From: Dioscorea cayenensis subsp. rotundata
Taxonomy: Eukaryota > Streptophyta > Magnoliopsida > Dioscoreales > Dioscoreaceae
Direction of reading: 5' to 3'
NCBI RefSeq assembly: GCF_009730915.1
Contig: NC_052474.1
Coordinates: 9,087,501-9,151,500, forward strand
DNA: 64,000 nucleotides
The first letter of the stretch is position 1. Every line of letters starts with the position of its first letter. Positions 13,301 through 26,727 of this stretch are shown here, piece after piece. The notes beneath the pieces were generated by a model, which was not told the origin of the DNA, did not search any database, and saw only the letters and a list, made by a program, of their open reading frames with translations. Position numbers and translations under genes: made by a program.

Positions 13301-14460
13301 AAATCGATGTGTGAAACTTTGGAGGGCCACTTTAACCAATACATTCATTCAAGTGTTTATTAATTCTGTGGGTGCATTGTGCTTTGGTCATGAATGACAT
13401 AACCTTCTTCTTTTGGTTAGTCTTTTGCTCTAACCTTTTGCCAATATAAATCCGCAACATCTGGATGTCATTTTATTTAATAGAGATATTCTAAAGGCTA
13501 TATAAATTATTTGAAAGTCTTGCATGTCATGCAAATAAGAACAAATATATGTCATGACTCATGATACATATATATTATATAATTACTATATGTTAGTAAA
13601 ACATTGACTTTAATTCCACATCTCTAATGTGTGAGAATATAAAATTTACAAAAATGATGCAAATAAATTAAAGTTTATATCAATGTAAACATGTCACGCC
13701 AAGATTTTACATGAAGATAATAAACACTTTTATCAAGAAAAAAGAAATATATATTTTTTTTATTTTTAAATTTAATATTCTTTAAAGGAAACAACCCAAG
13801 CAGAAAACAGAAACTACCTTTTAATATCATGTTTACACATTGGCAAATAATATAATAATATATGATCATAAAAGTTAATTAGTAATGTTGAGATTTTGCG
13901 AAGATGAATTTATCAAAAGTATAAGTCATTTAATTTTTGAAATATCACATTCAAAATGAAATTAATCCTAATAAAAAAAATTTAAATTTAATGTCACAAG
14001 AAAGTAATAAAATCAATTCTAAAATACCGAAATCCTTAATTCCATATTAAGAGCCAACTCATGTAGATTATTTATCGAATTAAAAAAATTATTGTATGAA
14101 CGTATATGACTAATTCATGATCAGAATTTTTTTAAAAAATTTTGATACATCAAGTAATATCAATCATTTACAAATGCATTTTAATTAAATATAAACAACA
14201 TATAATTAATTAAGGATAGCGAAAACTGTTACAACTTAAACAAGAGCAATCTAACCGCCATCCAATCAACTTTTTATTCGTCTCTTGTCCTTAATCCTTA
14301 TACCAAACACAACCATTATATTAATCCCATCTACAAATAATCTCGTGGGATTAAAAAAAAAAATAAAATAAAATAATACATATAACTTGCATCATTAGAA
14401 TTGCTTATTTGTTCATAAATCTTGTATATGTATCTATAGTATATGTGTGTGTGTGTGTAA
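13301..14460. other. AT-rich intergenic DNA
   Basis: I see no gene or mobile-element structure. The DNA is strongly A/T-rich, with a short (GT)n tract near 14444-14458 just downstream of the small membrane-protein gene. In particular, no BEACH or WD40 coding blocks resume after the gap. Confidence 0.5.
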
Positions 14461-14802
14461 TCAAACATGAAGACTCTCACCATGAGAATCTTGCGCATTG
14501 GTCTCTCCAATCTCCACATGAAGAATATTTTCAACCATGGGTTCTGCATGAACAGATGCTTTTGATGTTGTGAAGTTTGTTTCACCTCCAAACTCCATGT
14601 CATGATCCCTATATTGACTTACATGCTCTCTCCGAGGCCTTGGCCGGAGACACAGGCGAGCAAAGACTTGTCCGAGGATGCAAGCGACTCCGGCGAGAAC
14701 GGCAATTACGGCGAGGACGATGAACACCGGAGTGAAGTGGCTTTCGGATTTGGTAGATGTCTGGGGAGAGTAATGTGGGAAGTATTGATCAAGAGATGAC
14801 AT
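14461..14802 (-). CDS. Small single-pass membrane protein, function unknown
   Basis: A 113-residue single-exon ORF starts at ATG 14800-14802 (MSSLDQYFPHYSPQTS) and stops at 14461-14463. The frame stays open further upstream but without an ATG, so this methionine is chosen. It has a Ser/Thr/Pro-rich N-terminus and one strong hydrophobic segment at about residues 24-47 (from TPVFIVLAVIAVLAG). A basic stop-transfer stretch RLCLRPRPRR follows, then a polar acidic C-terminal tail of about 50 residues. The arrangement suggests a type I or tail-type single-pass membrane protein with a cytosolic C-terminus, by the positive-inside rule. I do not recognise a named family. Codon use is more GC-balanced than the flanking DNA, which supports it being a real gene. 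Confidence 0.6.
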   Translation of the reverse strand: MSSLDQYFPHYSPQTSTKSESHFTPVFIVLAVIAVLAGVACILGQVFARLCLRPRPRREHVSQYRDHDMEFGGETNFTTSKASVHAEPMVENILHVEIGETNAQDSHGESLHV

Positions 14803-15057
14803 TCTTTGTTTTGATGGAGGAGGAATATTGAGGGTGGTGATGATAGTTGGTTTTAGAGTTAAATGTGTGCTTTGAGTGTGCACAAAGGCAATTAAGGTGA
14901 TATGAATGGTTTTGTTGCATGGTTTTGAACTTTTGCTTTTTTTAAGGGTGTGTTTCCTTTGATGTTGAGGAATGGAGATTCTTTTGCTTGGTATTTTTAT
15001 TATGTAAGTATTGTTTGAGTTTAGAGTTGGTTTGGTATCTCTTGATTAGAGAAAATT

Positions 15058-15131
15058 GTCTTGGATTAGTTTTTTTTTTTTTTGAAAAAGTGGATAAATC
15101 ACAGTAAATAAATAGACGTCTTGGATTAGTT
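15058..15131 (-). mobile_element. Short retroposed fragment with 14-bp target duplication
   Basis: The 14-mer GTCTTGGATTAGTT occurs at 15058-15071 and again at 15118-15131. Between the copies is a 46-bp insert that begins with a run of T and ends AATAGAC. Read on the minus strand it is a short sequence ending in poly(A), flanked by a direct repeat. That is the signature of target-primed reverse transcription, as for a truncated LINE or SINE. The insert is too short to assign to a family. Confidence 0.65.
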
Positions 15132-17086
15132 AATATAATTTTTTTGAATATGTGGGTAGTTTTTCAAACCAAGAAAATCTTTCTTAAGAAAAGACTTAGC
15201 ATGTTTATTTGGGGTTGATCCTAAAGAAATTAAATGAATAATGATTATTATATTCCACGTTGGTGAAACATCAATATATTTACTTTACAAATAGTTTGTT
15301 TATATTCTTTTGTATCATAAGTTAATTAATTTGTTTAATTTAAATATCACATTATCTAGATTCACTATTTTTTAGTACAAGTTAATTGATTTATATATAT
15401 AAATATAATAATAATATTATGTACAAGTCACCTCCAAACACACATTTTTCCTTTCTCTTCTACCCTTATGAGTACACATTCATCAATATAACACAGAAAG
15501 TTTGCTCCTTTCTTTGCTTCATCGTCTGTGAGAATTATAATGCATTTGAAAGACTCCTATCAATTGTTTCACTATAGGCAAAAAAATAATAATAATAATA
15601 CAAATTGACATCCAAAGCTTGCATCCTAACTAGCAAAAACAACCTGCATTTAATGGTTAGTGTTCTTTGAAATTTTTTAACCAATAACTGTATATACACA
15701 CACACACAAAGGTAAAAAAGTCCTCAGACGTACATTAGTGCTACATAAGCTTGCTTGGAGAAATTTTTTTAAAGCAACCTTTCCAAATTAGTTGTAAATT
15801 TGTTAGGACTTTGAGAAACCAATAGTAGTTCCGTAATAATTCATCACAAAGTGAGATGAAGGCTCGACGCTTTATTTTTTTAATATTATTTATTTATATT
15901 ATTCATGTACAATACATTAAGGATCAGTACTGTTCATCAATATTATTTGCTAGTCTTGGTGTCAATCTCTTGTGTGAGAAATAGTCTTCTTCAAACTTGC
16001 ATGAAAGATCAAGAGACTTATTTCTAAAGATTAATAGTGAAGTCATGGTAATTTGTATACTTTTCATACTTATTTGTCTCTTTGATGATGCTTGTTGCCT
16101 TTGTTAAAAAATAAAAATTGTTAGATTTGTAAATCACCTACTATAATAAGTCTTTGTTATCTTTTTAACCCAATAAATAATATTAAGAAAATATACAATT
16201 ATGTGGCTTTAGTGGAGATTTTTACTTTCTAACAAAATTATTTTTTATATTATATATATATATATATAAATATAGATAAATCATGTGTCAAGATGGGTGC
16301 ACACAAAAAACAAGCTCTACAACATTATACCCTCATCCTATAAAAGTTAAAATTTGAACCTATATATTTAATGAGATATAAACACTCTACTCATAAGTTT
16401 GATGCCAATAAACTAAACAGTAATAGGCGTCTTCTCTATTATTGATATAAAGTTTTAAAAGATATATTATTATACCGGATATATTATCCTAGTGCTTTCA
16501 GTGGCCTCCAAATAAATATAATTTTTTTTTAAAAAAATTACATTAATAATTATCCACTTTCATAGTTGGCATACAAGAAATTTTCCATGTGTTCTCAATA
16601 TGATATTATTTGAGATCTAACCTGTAGCTCTTGGTGAACAACAACAAGCATTTAGTTTTACTTTTACAACCACACAAACTAGTTTCCTGGTTAAAATTAG
16701 TTTAATCTGCCTCCACCTTCATACAAATTTTATGATCATTTAGTATCACTTAATTAATTATTCTCATTTCTATTAAATTAAACTCAACATAAAACTCATT
16801 TTTTTTCCCTTAACTTGAGTTCAAACTGGAATGAGTTTATATAGTAAAAATTTAAATATGCTAAAAGAAATTTTCTCGTCGAATATTTAGTATTGCATCT
16901 TATTTTATTAATTTTTATGAATCAATGACAAATAATAATAATAAATAAAAACATATGAGGTTTTAGATAACATCATAAACTTGTCAAATTTTAACTTGTA
17001 TTAATTTTATTTACATCAATTAAGCAAGAAAAATAAAAAAGGAAAAACAAATCAACCGTAATTCAAATAATGTGGCTCCTTGAAAT

Positions 17087-17190
17087 GGTCAAAAGCACCA
17101 ACGGTTGAACATCAGAGGCCATACATCCCTTCCTCATTCCTCAATTGAAAACCACCACAAAATCATCAACACTCCCTCCCTCCTTATAAA
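17087..17190 (+). promoter_or_regulatory. Glucanase promoter elements: W-box and TATA box
   Basis: GGTCAA at 17087-17092 is the reverse complement of the W-box core TTGACC recognised by WRKY factors. TATAAA lies at 17185-17190, 64 bp before the start codon. This spacing leaves room for a short leader that includes an A-rich run just before the ATG. W-boxes are commonly found in defence-induced glucanase promoters; induction here is inference. Confidence 0.5.
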
Positions 17191-17253
17191 ACTTCAAAAA
17201 TCATCTCAATATCAAGCCTTAAAAAAAAAAAAACATCACCACAGAACTAAACC

Positions 17254-18285
17254 ATGGCAAGGTCATCACCCCTGCTCATAACCTTCCTCACTGTCATTGC
17301 TGCAACGACATCGGTCACAGGAGACAATAAAGTCGGCATTTGTTTTGGCCGCAACTCTGATGACCTCCCACCTCCTTTCGCTATAGTCGATATCGTCAAA
17401 AACAACCATATTTCCAAAGTGCGGCTCTTCAACACCGACGCGCCTACCTTGCAAGCCTTCAAAGGGAGCGGGATAGAGCTTATGATCGGTGTCCCGAATG
17501 AGAACCTAACCTATATTGCCAATGGAGGGGTAGAGGCCGCCGCCAATTGGCTCAAAACAAACATTTTCGATAATGTTCCGGCTAACCAAGTTAATTATAT
17601 TGCCGTTGGCAATGAAGTCCTGTTAAGGGACACATTCTATGCTGAGAGTATTGTCCCGGCAATGAAAAATTTACACCAAGCACTCAAGAACCAAAACCTC
17701 GACAAAAAGATCAAGCTTTCATCCCCACAAGCCTCATCCGTAGTCGGATCATCAAGCCCGCCTTCCAGTGCGGCTTTCACAGAGGCCGCTTTACCAGTGA
17801 TCCGCCCCTTGTTGGCTTTCTTGAAAGAGACCGGAGCTCCGCTGATGGTGAACACATACCCCTATTTCGCATATGCCAGTGACCCCAAAAACGTCCCTCT
17901 AAGCTTCACCCTCTTCAGCTCTGATGCACCACCAGTGCAAGACAATGGCATCACCTACACCAATATGTTTGAAGCTTCGCTTGATGCCTTTGTGGTGGCG
18001 ATGGAGAAGGAAGGATACACTGATATCCCACTTACAGTGACTGAGACCGGGTGGCCAACAGCAGGAGGTGTAGGGGCAGAGCCAACGAAGGCAGGAGTCT
18101 ACAACAATAATGTGATAATGCAAGCATTGGCCGGAAAAGGCACACCTAAGCGGCCAAAAATTCCGGTAGAGGTGTACTTGTTTGATCTATTAGATGAGAA
18201 CTTGAAGGAGGGGCCAGAGTTTGAGAAGCACTTTGGCATATTCAACCTGGATGGCAGCACTGCATTCAGTGTCAGATTTGCTTGA
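17254..18285 (+). CDS. Glucan endo-1,3-beta-glucosidase (GH17, PR-2 type)
   Basis: The 343-residue enzyme is predicted to hydrolyse internal beta-1,3-glucan bonds in callose or fungal walls. A signal peptide covers about residues 1-23, and the mature chain starts near DNKVGICFGRNSDDLP, the GH17 beginning. The catalytic acid/base is E121 in AVGNE and the nucleophile E264 in TVTETGWP; both are intact. FDLLDEN (310-316) corresponds to the family's FxLFxEN motif. N84 in NLT is a possible glycosylation site. There is no C-terminal X8/CBM43 domain and no GPI tail, so a secreted apoplastic protein is likely. The start follows a TATA box at a normal distance. The ORF is a single exon, whereas many members have an intron in the signal-peptide region. 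The C-terminus NLDGSTAFSVRFA lacks the aromatic ending I expect of classic PR-2 enzymes, so the substrate class is uncertain. Confidence 0.93.
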   Translation: MARSSPLLITFLTVIAATTSVTGDNKVGICFGRNSDDLPPPFAIVDIVKNNHISKVRLFNTDAPTLQAFKGSGIELMIGVPNENLTYIANGGVEAAANWLKTNIFDNVPANQVNYIAVGNEVLLRDTFYAESIVPAMKNLHQALKNQNLDKKIKLSSPQASSVVGSSSPPSSAAFTEAALPVIRPLLAFLKETGAPLMVNTYPYFAYASDPKNVPLSFTLFSSDAPPVQDNGITYTNMFEASLDAFVVAMEKEGYTDIPLTVTETGWPTAGGVGAEPTKAGVYNNNVIMQALAGKGTPKRPKIPVEVYLFDLLDENLKEGPEFEKHFGIFNLDGSTAFSVRFA

Positions 18286-18543
18286 AAGAATTCATCTCAG
18301 TGCCCGTAACCTTTAGCTCTTGATCTAAACTTGGAAATTTTGTTCACAATTTCAATACAATAATGATAAGAATAATTTGTGCACATTTCTACTGTGAATC
18401 AGATACCATTGTAACAAAATAACATGACATTGCCTCCAAAATACTTAAGCTAACATCCAAATTTGAAGTACAGATAGTAAAAGTAGCAGAAAAAGAAACT
18501 CACTCGAACAAGAAACAATAAGCAGTCTCACATAAAGACAAAT

Positions 18544-20950
<2,407 letters not shown>

Positions 20951-21012
20951 CTTGATTGGAAGCTTGCTCTCTCTTCTCCTCCTTTCAGATCAGCAGTAGA
21001 GGAGCGGCGGAG

Positions 21013-21050
21013 TTTAGGGTTTCAGAGGAGGCGGATCACCGAAACCCTAG
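21013..21050 (-). promoter_or_regulatory. Paired telo-box motifs in RPS23 leader
   Basis: TTTAGGGTTTC near 21013 and AAACCCTAG at 21042-21050 are telo-box motifs in opposite orientation, about 20 bp apart. They lie 65-100 bp upstream of the RPS23 start codon. Telo-boxes (AAACCCTA) are a recognised feature of plant ribosomal-protein and translation-factor promoters or leaders. The motif is directly visible; its activity here is inferred. Confidence 0.7.
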
Positions 21051-21238
21051 CTTGTTTTATAGAGAACTTTGAAGGGCTGATTTGCAAAAAAGCCCCTGTA
21101 AATTTTATAATTTAGTACATACCCCAATATATGCCCCTGATGGAGCATTAAGGGGTCTATAAGACCACTAAAGCTCAAGACGGTAGTTGGCCAATGCCAC
21201 ATGGCACAAGTGGTTAGTTCAGTAACATACGCCTTTTT

Positions 21239-21424
21239 AAATTATTATATTTTAGAATTTTTCTTTAGTCCTTTTTATTTGTCCATTTAAAAAATTTATG
21301 GAACATAAAATATTATTTTTTTTACTTTTATAAATTATCATATTTTAGAAATTTTCTTCGGTCCTTTTTATTTGTTCATTTAAAAAGTTTATGGAGCATA
21401 AAATGTTATTTTTCTTACTTTTAT
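21239..21424. repeat. 93-bp tandem repeat, two copies, beside the PIF element
   Basis: Two direct copies with a period of about 93 bp, each AAATTAT(T/C)ATATTTTAGAA..., through GTCCTTTTTATTTGT(C/T)CATT to ATTTTT(T/C)TTACTTTTAT, lie at 21239-21331 and 21332-21424. They end just before the PIF/Harbinger insertion. After the transposon the sequence resumes TAAATCATATTTTAAG, which resembles the beginning of another unit. The transposon therefore seems to have inserted into or beside this array. Confidence 0.8.
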
Positions 21425-21463
21425 AACTTACAATAAGGCCTTGTTTGGATGCAAAATAAAAAT

Positions 21464-21489
21464 CCTGCGATAATTTTTATTATCGCAGG
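21464..21489. repeat. Subterminal hairpin of the PIF element
   Basis: The perfect 10-bp arms CCTGCGATAA and TTATCGCAGG are separated by a 6-base T-rich loop, 27 bp inside the left terminus. Subterminal repeats of this kind commonly bind transposase or its partner; that role is inferred here. Confidence 0.75.
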
Positions 21490-21883
21490 AAGTCTGAGTC
21501 GATTATTACGAAAAATTACGATATATTTTATTCCCTCGAGAATGGGTGTTTGGAGAATAGAAAATAAAAATATTACAAAAAAATTATTACATATTTTTCT
21601 TACGGAATGAGTGCTTTGTTTTTGCAAAAATAAATAGTTATTACATAATAAAAGTAGCCGTTGGATTTTAACCGTTGGTAATTAAAATTTGAAAAAAAAT
21701 AGCCATTAGAATATAGTCGTTGCAAATATAGCCGTTATAATTATAGCCGTTATCATTTTCCCTATTTATACACAACATGAGGTATTTGCATTATACACAT
21801 ACTCTTTAGTTACAAAAAATTCATAGTCTCAACCATTGTTTTCACCATGGATTCGTTAAATCTTTGAGGAAAAATGAAAGAAG

Positions 21884-23106
21884 ATGATCTATTCATGCTC
21901 TGGCTATTGGACGAGAGATGTCCAGAGAACTTCCACAAATGTAGAACATCACACATCTATTCTTACAGGTGATGCATATGTACAAGAAATTCTTGAAGGT
22001 CATGAGGAACGTTGCAAAAGAGAATTTCGTATGGAGCCTCATATATTTCAAGCACTTGTTGATCGTTTAAGAGAAAAATCTATCCTCTGCAACTCAAAAC
22101 GGACAATAGTCGAAGAGCAACTAGCAATGTTTATGTACACTCTTGCTCATAATGCTAGTAACCGTGATGTGCAAGAGCGATTTCAACATTCTGCAGAAAC
22201 GGTTAGTCGATATTTTAGTAAAGTACTTAAAGCTGTTAATAGACTTGCTCATGATTACATAGAACCTCCATCGACAATAACATCACCGGTTATTCAGAAT
22301 ACTCAAAAATTTTTCCCATATTCAAGGTAGGCAAAGCTATATATTATGAATTTTATCAAATTTTTTTTTTATCGTTGTAAATGTTTATATGTTTGTTTAT
22401 TTTTAGGATTTGTGTTGGTGCTATTGATAGAACACATATTCCTATCACGATTTCTTTGGATAAACAAGATCCTTACATAAACATGAAGCAAACGCTATCT
22501 CAAAATGTTATGGTTGCGTGTGATTTTGATCTTCGTTTTGTATATGTACGAGCTGGCTGGGAAGGTTCTGCTTCTGATGCTAGGATTCTCCAACGTTAGA
22601 TTGAACAAGGTTTTGAAGTCCCAAGGGGTAAATATTATCTTGTAGATGCAAGATATGCTAATACCCCAAATTTTATCGCTCCATATAGAGGTGTTCGTTA
22701 CCATTTGCAGGAGCAAGGTCGAGCGCAATCTAGACCGAGAAATTATAAGGAACTGTTTAATTTGCGTCATGCATCATTAAGAAATCATGTTGAACGCATC
22801 ATTGGCATTTTGAAGATGAGATTTCCGATACTTAAAGTAGCAACTTTTCACCCAATCGACTCTTAAACTGATATAGTAGTTGCTGCTTGTATGTTGCATA
22901 ACTTCATCCGCATACATAACGGTGCAGATGTTGTTGAGGATATTGATAATGAAGCCGAAGAAACTGTTGTTCCTAATGGAGATGAGACATACGGAGAGGA
23001 TGTTGACACCATGAACTCTGAGCGAAATGCAGGTGCTCGTAAAAGAGATGAAATAGCAATGCAAATGTGGAATGACTATTGTAGCTATCGCCGAGCTAGA
23101 CCATAG
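21884..23106 (+). pseudogene. PIF/Harbinger transposase, two in-frame stops
   Basis: The HARBI1-like DDE nuclease excises and integrates the element. Exon 1 runs to 22326 (donor GG|GTAG) and exon 2 from 22407 (acceptor TTTTAG), restoring frame at the first catalytic block. The triad residues are visible: D in VGAIDRTHIPI, D in YYLVDARYANT and E in LRNHVERIIGILK. Two stops interrupt the frame: TAG at 22597-22599 and TAA at 22864-22866, the latter just before VVAACMLHNF, where the family normally has a Gln (CAA). The family glycines after both catalytic Asp (AIDGTH, VDAGY) are Arg (AGA), consistent with G-to-A changes. The upstream ATG at 21848 meets a TGA after six codons, so the true start is uncertain. 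The protein continues to a tail ending YCSYRRARP. Confidence 0.88.
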
Positions 23107-23565
23107 GTAATCATAAAATTGTTTCTTAGCCATTGTATTACGGTAACCTTCTGGATGAATGAACATTGGGTCTTGTTAAAAAGCCATTGCCTATGTTGAT
23201 TTAATGTTATAAAAGAATTTGAAAGTTTGGGAAGCCATTGCCTATCCTAAGTAGTATTATATAGTATATTACAAGACAAAAAGATACTTTAACAACTAGG
23301 AAAAAAAAGATATTAACAGGTTTATGAAAAAAAAAAATACACCTATAAATCAAAACATTCCCACAACAATCATACAAAAAATTATATTTAACATTTTCAT
23401 GAAAAAAAATTACACATAATGAAAAGATTTCCATAGAAACTATAAACAACAAAAGGATATTTAACAAGTACAAGATTACAAGTTCATAAACAAAACAAGT
23501 TCATGAAAAAAAAATTGTGCTTATGAAAACATTCAAGTTCAAGATAACAAGTTCATAATCATCTT

Positions 23566-24676
23566 TTAGTCAAGTTTGGTGAACATCATTTTGAGCCATG
23601 GCACTCTATGATCTTCTTGAAGACATAAAAAGAGTTCACGATAACTCTTATCTTTAATGAAAATTTGGGTAGCTTTGAACATTTCCTCTTCTGTGAAAAT
23701 GTCACTCATTTGGTTGAACACCTTCATGCAATCTTCTATTATGTGTTTTTCCACTACTTGAGTGCCCTTGAGAACTTCAAGATATTCTTTATTCTCACGC
23801 TCTCGAAATGCAATGTATTTATCCATATTGAATGATGAATCTTGAGGTCTTTTCCCTTTTCGCTCCCTTTTTCTTCTCTGTCCATCTTGATCTCTTATTC
23901 CTCGAAGAAATTCATTGCTTGAACTTTGAGTTTGAGGATTCCGTGGTTGAGAACTAGGAGGTTACACTTGCATAATATCATCATCCTCAGTCTCGTGTGT
24001 AGGTGATGGTTGCCTTGAATCGTTTGGAGTAAAAACACTTGGACTTGGGGTGTGCATTGGTGATTGAGAAATATCTTCATAATCTTCTATACCAAGAGAT
24101 CATTTGCCTTCAGCATATCTCCCTACATTTTAAATATATAATATGTTAGTAAAATAAAATTTTATAAAAGTAAAATACTAGAAAATATATGCTTATCCTC
24201 ATAAACCTCCTGCAATGCCATAAAATAAGGAAACGGTCTAGTATGCCACCTCCTTGCATCGTTATTCCTCTATTTGATGTTTTCCAAATTAGATGGTTGT
24301 AATTAATTAAAACATTCATTATTTACGTACATACCTCTAGTAGTGGTGCCCAAACATCATCAGGAGCCGATACAATGTGTCTTTCATAATCCCAGCCAAA
24401 GCCACTTAATTCAGTAAACCCTTTTAGAAGCTTGTAGGTTTTTTTCAACTCTTGCTCTAATGCTTTGACTTGCCTTGTGTTGATGCTTGGATTAGAAAAC
24501 TTAGTTATCATGTCGCGTACTATCTTGTTCCATGCTTCTTTGGTCCATCCATTTTGTGAACGATATGCAGGAGTATTATACTCACCCAATAACTTTACTA
24601 GGTGAGCCTTGTGAATTTCGGTCCACTTTGCCCTAGTTTCATGTCTTCCTTCAATTGCTACACATTCACTTGCCAT
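23566..24676 (-). pseudogene. PIF/Harbinger ORF1, Myb/SANT-like protein, two stops
   Basis: This is the accessory DNA-binding partner of the Harbinger transposase. The first exon starts at ATG 24674-24676 (MASECVAIEGRHETRAKW) and carries the Myb/SANT-like domain: KWTEIHKAHLVKLLGEY, then GWTKEAWNKIVRDM and TELSGFGWD. It ends at a donor near 24333 (GAG|GTATGT). A middle exon (about 24180-24275) and a C-terminal exon (from about 24125) follow. The latter has a Ser/Pro/Thr-rich linker, a basic RRKRERKGKRP patch that may be a nuclear signal, and an acidic helical tail ending MMFTKLD. Stops are TGA at 24100-24102, where Arg (CGA) is expected after YAEGK, and TAA at 23962-23964, where Gln (CAA) is likely. 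Confidence 0.8.
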
Positions 24677-24776
24677 AATTGATCTAACATTGTAAAATAT
24701 AATGGTTAGCAAGTTGCAATTTCATAAAATAATAATAATACTTTAAAAGATAGACCCTCAGTAAGTTATGAGTTAT

Positions 24777-24826
<50 letters not shown>
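24777..24826. repeat. (TAA)n microsatellite
   Basis: A run of about 16 TAA/AAT triplets lies inside the PIF element, upstream of its Myb-like ORF on the minus strand. Confidence 0.95.
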
Positions 24827-24827
<1 letters not shown>

Positions 24828-24829
24828 CA

Positions 24830-26600
24830 ATGTTGGAAATAAGAGATATTCAACACCTATAGTATTATTTGTTTCACATCACTTTCAGTTGAAGAAGACC
24901 ACATTGTCAACTTAAGCAACTAGCAAAGGCTGCATTTTTTTAATAAAAACATTAATAAAAATGGGACACTAAAAAATTGAATGTAGTGATATCTAACCAG
25001 AGGATTCGTATCTGTCACATCCAATCCATACAAAATAGTGGTAAATAAAATCTTTCGCTTGCATGTACAAGTTATACATTCATGTTATTGATGAGAAAAA
25101 AACTTCTATAGCATATCAATTCACAAAATGTTTATAGGTGTGTATGCATCTGAGTTTTATCACATACACTTGTAGAGACTTTGTAAGGGTAGAAGGTTGC
25201 CAACAGAATGCCACAATTTGAGCAAAGAATGTAAAATGAAGGGGAAGCAATGTAAAACTCATGGCAATAATTAGCATAAAAAAAGCATCACCAACATGAT
25301 GGGGCTAAAGCTTACAAGCATCTTAGTGTCCAATAAACACCTTCATCAATTGATTAACTCAATAGCAATTCACACCAGAAAAATACACTCAGGTCTCATA
25401 GAAAAATGGATTTTAAGAAAACTGGATAAGTATGAAGATAGTCAACTTATATGATTAGATGATGCAGGAGGGTTGTCTATTGCATGTTCCTTTGTCAGCA
25501 CAAAAAAAAAGAGAAAAAGGTTAGGATCTTCAATGCAATTCCTAAATAGTCAAATATCAAATTCAATTTAACCTGGCATGTACTGCTCTAATCAGACAAG
25601 AATAGAGTGAAGTATATAGTTGCAATTATCCACCACTTGCTGCTAATTTTATTCATACATTTTCTTCAAGGGAACAACAACACTTCATGGTGAAACATAA
25701 TATTAGTTGAGCCATTAAAGTACTATAAATGGGTGCATTTCTTCCCCATTCCTGCAACAAGTGTCCCAAATCTCACGATAACCAATAAAAATCAAAAGTC
25801 TTTAACCGAGAAATCTAGTTTGCTAAACAGGGTAGACAATAATTTTCATAGTGGCCATGACTCATTCTCATGCAGATGGGTTGAAAGCATGCACTGAATC
25901 TTAAAGATTACTCCTTAAGGAATTCCAACTACACTTTCTTTAGAATCCATGTAATAGGCACCATGCAATAAGTTGTCAAAGTAATTGATCCTTTCATTGG
26001 ATAGGCATAGATACTGACCAATCTGTGGTTGTCATGACGAAATTCACAAAAAGATTAAAAAATAATGAAGTTCACACCTTTGTTAAATTAAAAACTAAAA
26101 AAATATTAAACCCATGATAAATCAAAACAATCTGGTGATTCAAAAACCTAAAACCAACCAAAACCCAACCGCCTTATCTCATCCAAAAACCTTAATAAAT
26201 TCATTATAAATAATCCAAATCCATAAAATTTCAAGAAAAAGGCACCAAATTTTTGATGGAAAAAACACAAATGACCAATCTTTCTCTACCTGAGATCACA
26301 GCCACAATCACCAGCCGATGATTACAAACCAAACCTTGCTGCTCTACGGCGTTCTCTCCCACTCCGATCTGGCAAAATCTTAAGGTCGCCGACTTGCTCT
26401 CGTCGCCGATTAATCACCGGCCGACGGTGTGGTCCACGATGTGGTGAAGCGGGGGAAGGGTTGAATGGAAGTTTGATGGTGTTGAAGAACACTTGTGTTG
26501 AGGGTTGTTGAGAATGAGAAAACTCCAAAAAAAGAGCCCGCAATTTCAGAGATAAAAATATTCCGATCGATCGAATTTTTATGCCAGAAACCCACACATT
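24830..26600. other. Non-coding interior of the PIF element
   Basis: No domain-bearing ORF is seen in this 1.7 kb between the Myb-like gene and the right terminus. On the minus strand the more GC-rich segment 26320-26560 (CACCGGCCGACGG and neighbours) could be a leader exon for the Myb-like gene, since leader exons near the terminus are usual. No splice junction could be proved. Confidence 0.4.
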
Positions 26601-26727
26601 ATGGTATAATTTTGTATTGTAAATTTGGTACCCAAACAGCCATTATGTTATAATGTTGTGAAAATATTATATTATGCCATAATGTACGGATTATGGCATA
26701 ATTCTGGGGTATCCAAACAGGGCCTAA

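Larger units (their letters stand above)
14803..17253. other. Intergenic DNA upstream of the glucanase gene
   Basis: The stretch is AT-rich with no supported gene. It contains a small retroposon-like insertion (15072-15117), an AT microsatellite near 16249-16268 and, at the right end, the glucanase promoter. The segment about 16262-16410 resembles one at 45945-46100 (shared 'caagctctacaaca' and a diverged 'gagataaacac' context) and may be a dispersed repeat. Confidence 0.45.
21437..26724. mobile_element. PIF/Harbinger DNA transposon, full length (5,288 bp)
   Basis: The left end GGCCTTGTTTGGATGC and the right end, read inward, GGCCCTGTTTGGATAC form imperfect terminal inverted repeats of about 16 bp. 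They are flanked by TAA at 21434-21436 and 26725-26727. The 3-bp TAA/TTA duplication and GGCC..TTTGG ends define PIF/Harbinger. Inside are a DDE transposase on the plus strand (21884-23106) and a Myb/SANT-like protein on the minus strand (23566-24676), convergently arranged. Subterminal palindromes are present: 21464-21489 on the left, and repeated TTATGGCATAAT-type motifs at 26600-26705 on the right. Both genes carry stops, so the element is no longer autonomous, but its ends could still be mobilised in trans. Confidence 0.95.

Noticed and set aside
12164-13397. Long open frames on both strands across 12.2-13.4 kb
   Set aside because: They run through the 1,000-N gap and contain almost no real sequence.
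17247-18123. Several antisense frames within the glucanase gene
   Set aside because: They are shadows of an intact GH17 coding sequence and have no domain or ATG context of their own.
21848-21866. ATG at 21848 as the PIF transposase start
   Set aside because: It is in frame but meets TGA after six codons; it may be the ancestral start before mutation, but it cannot be used as it stands.
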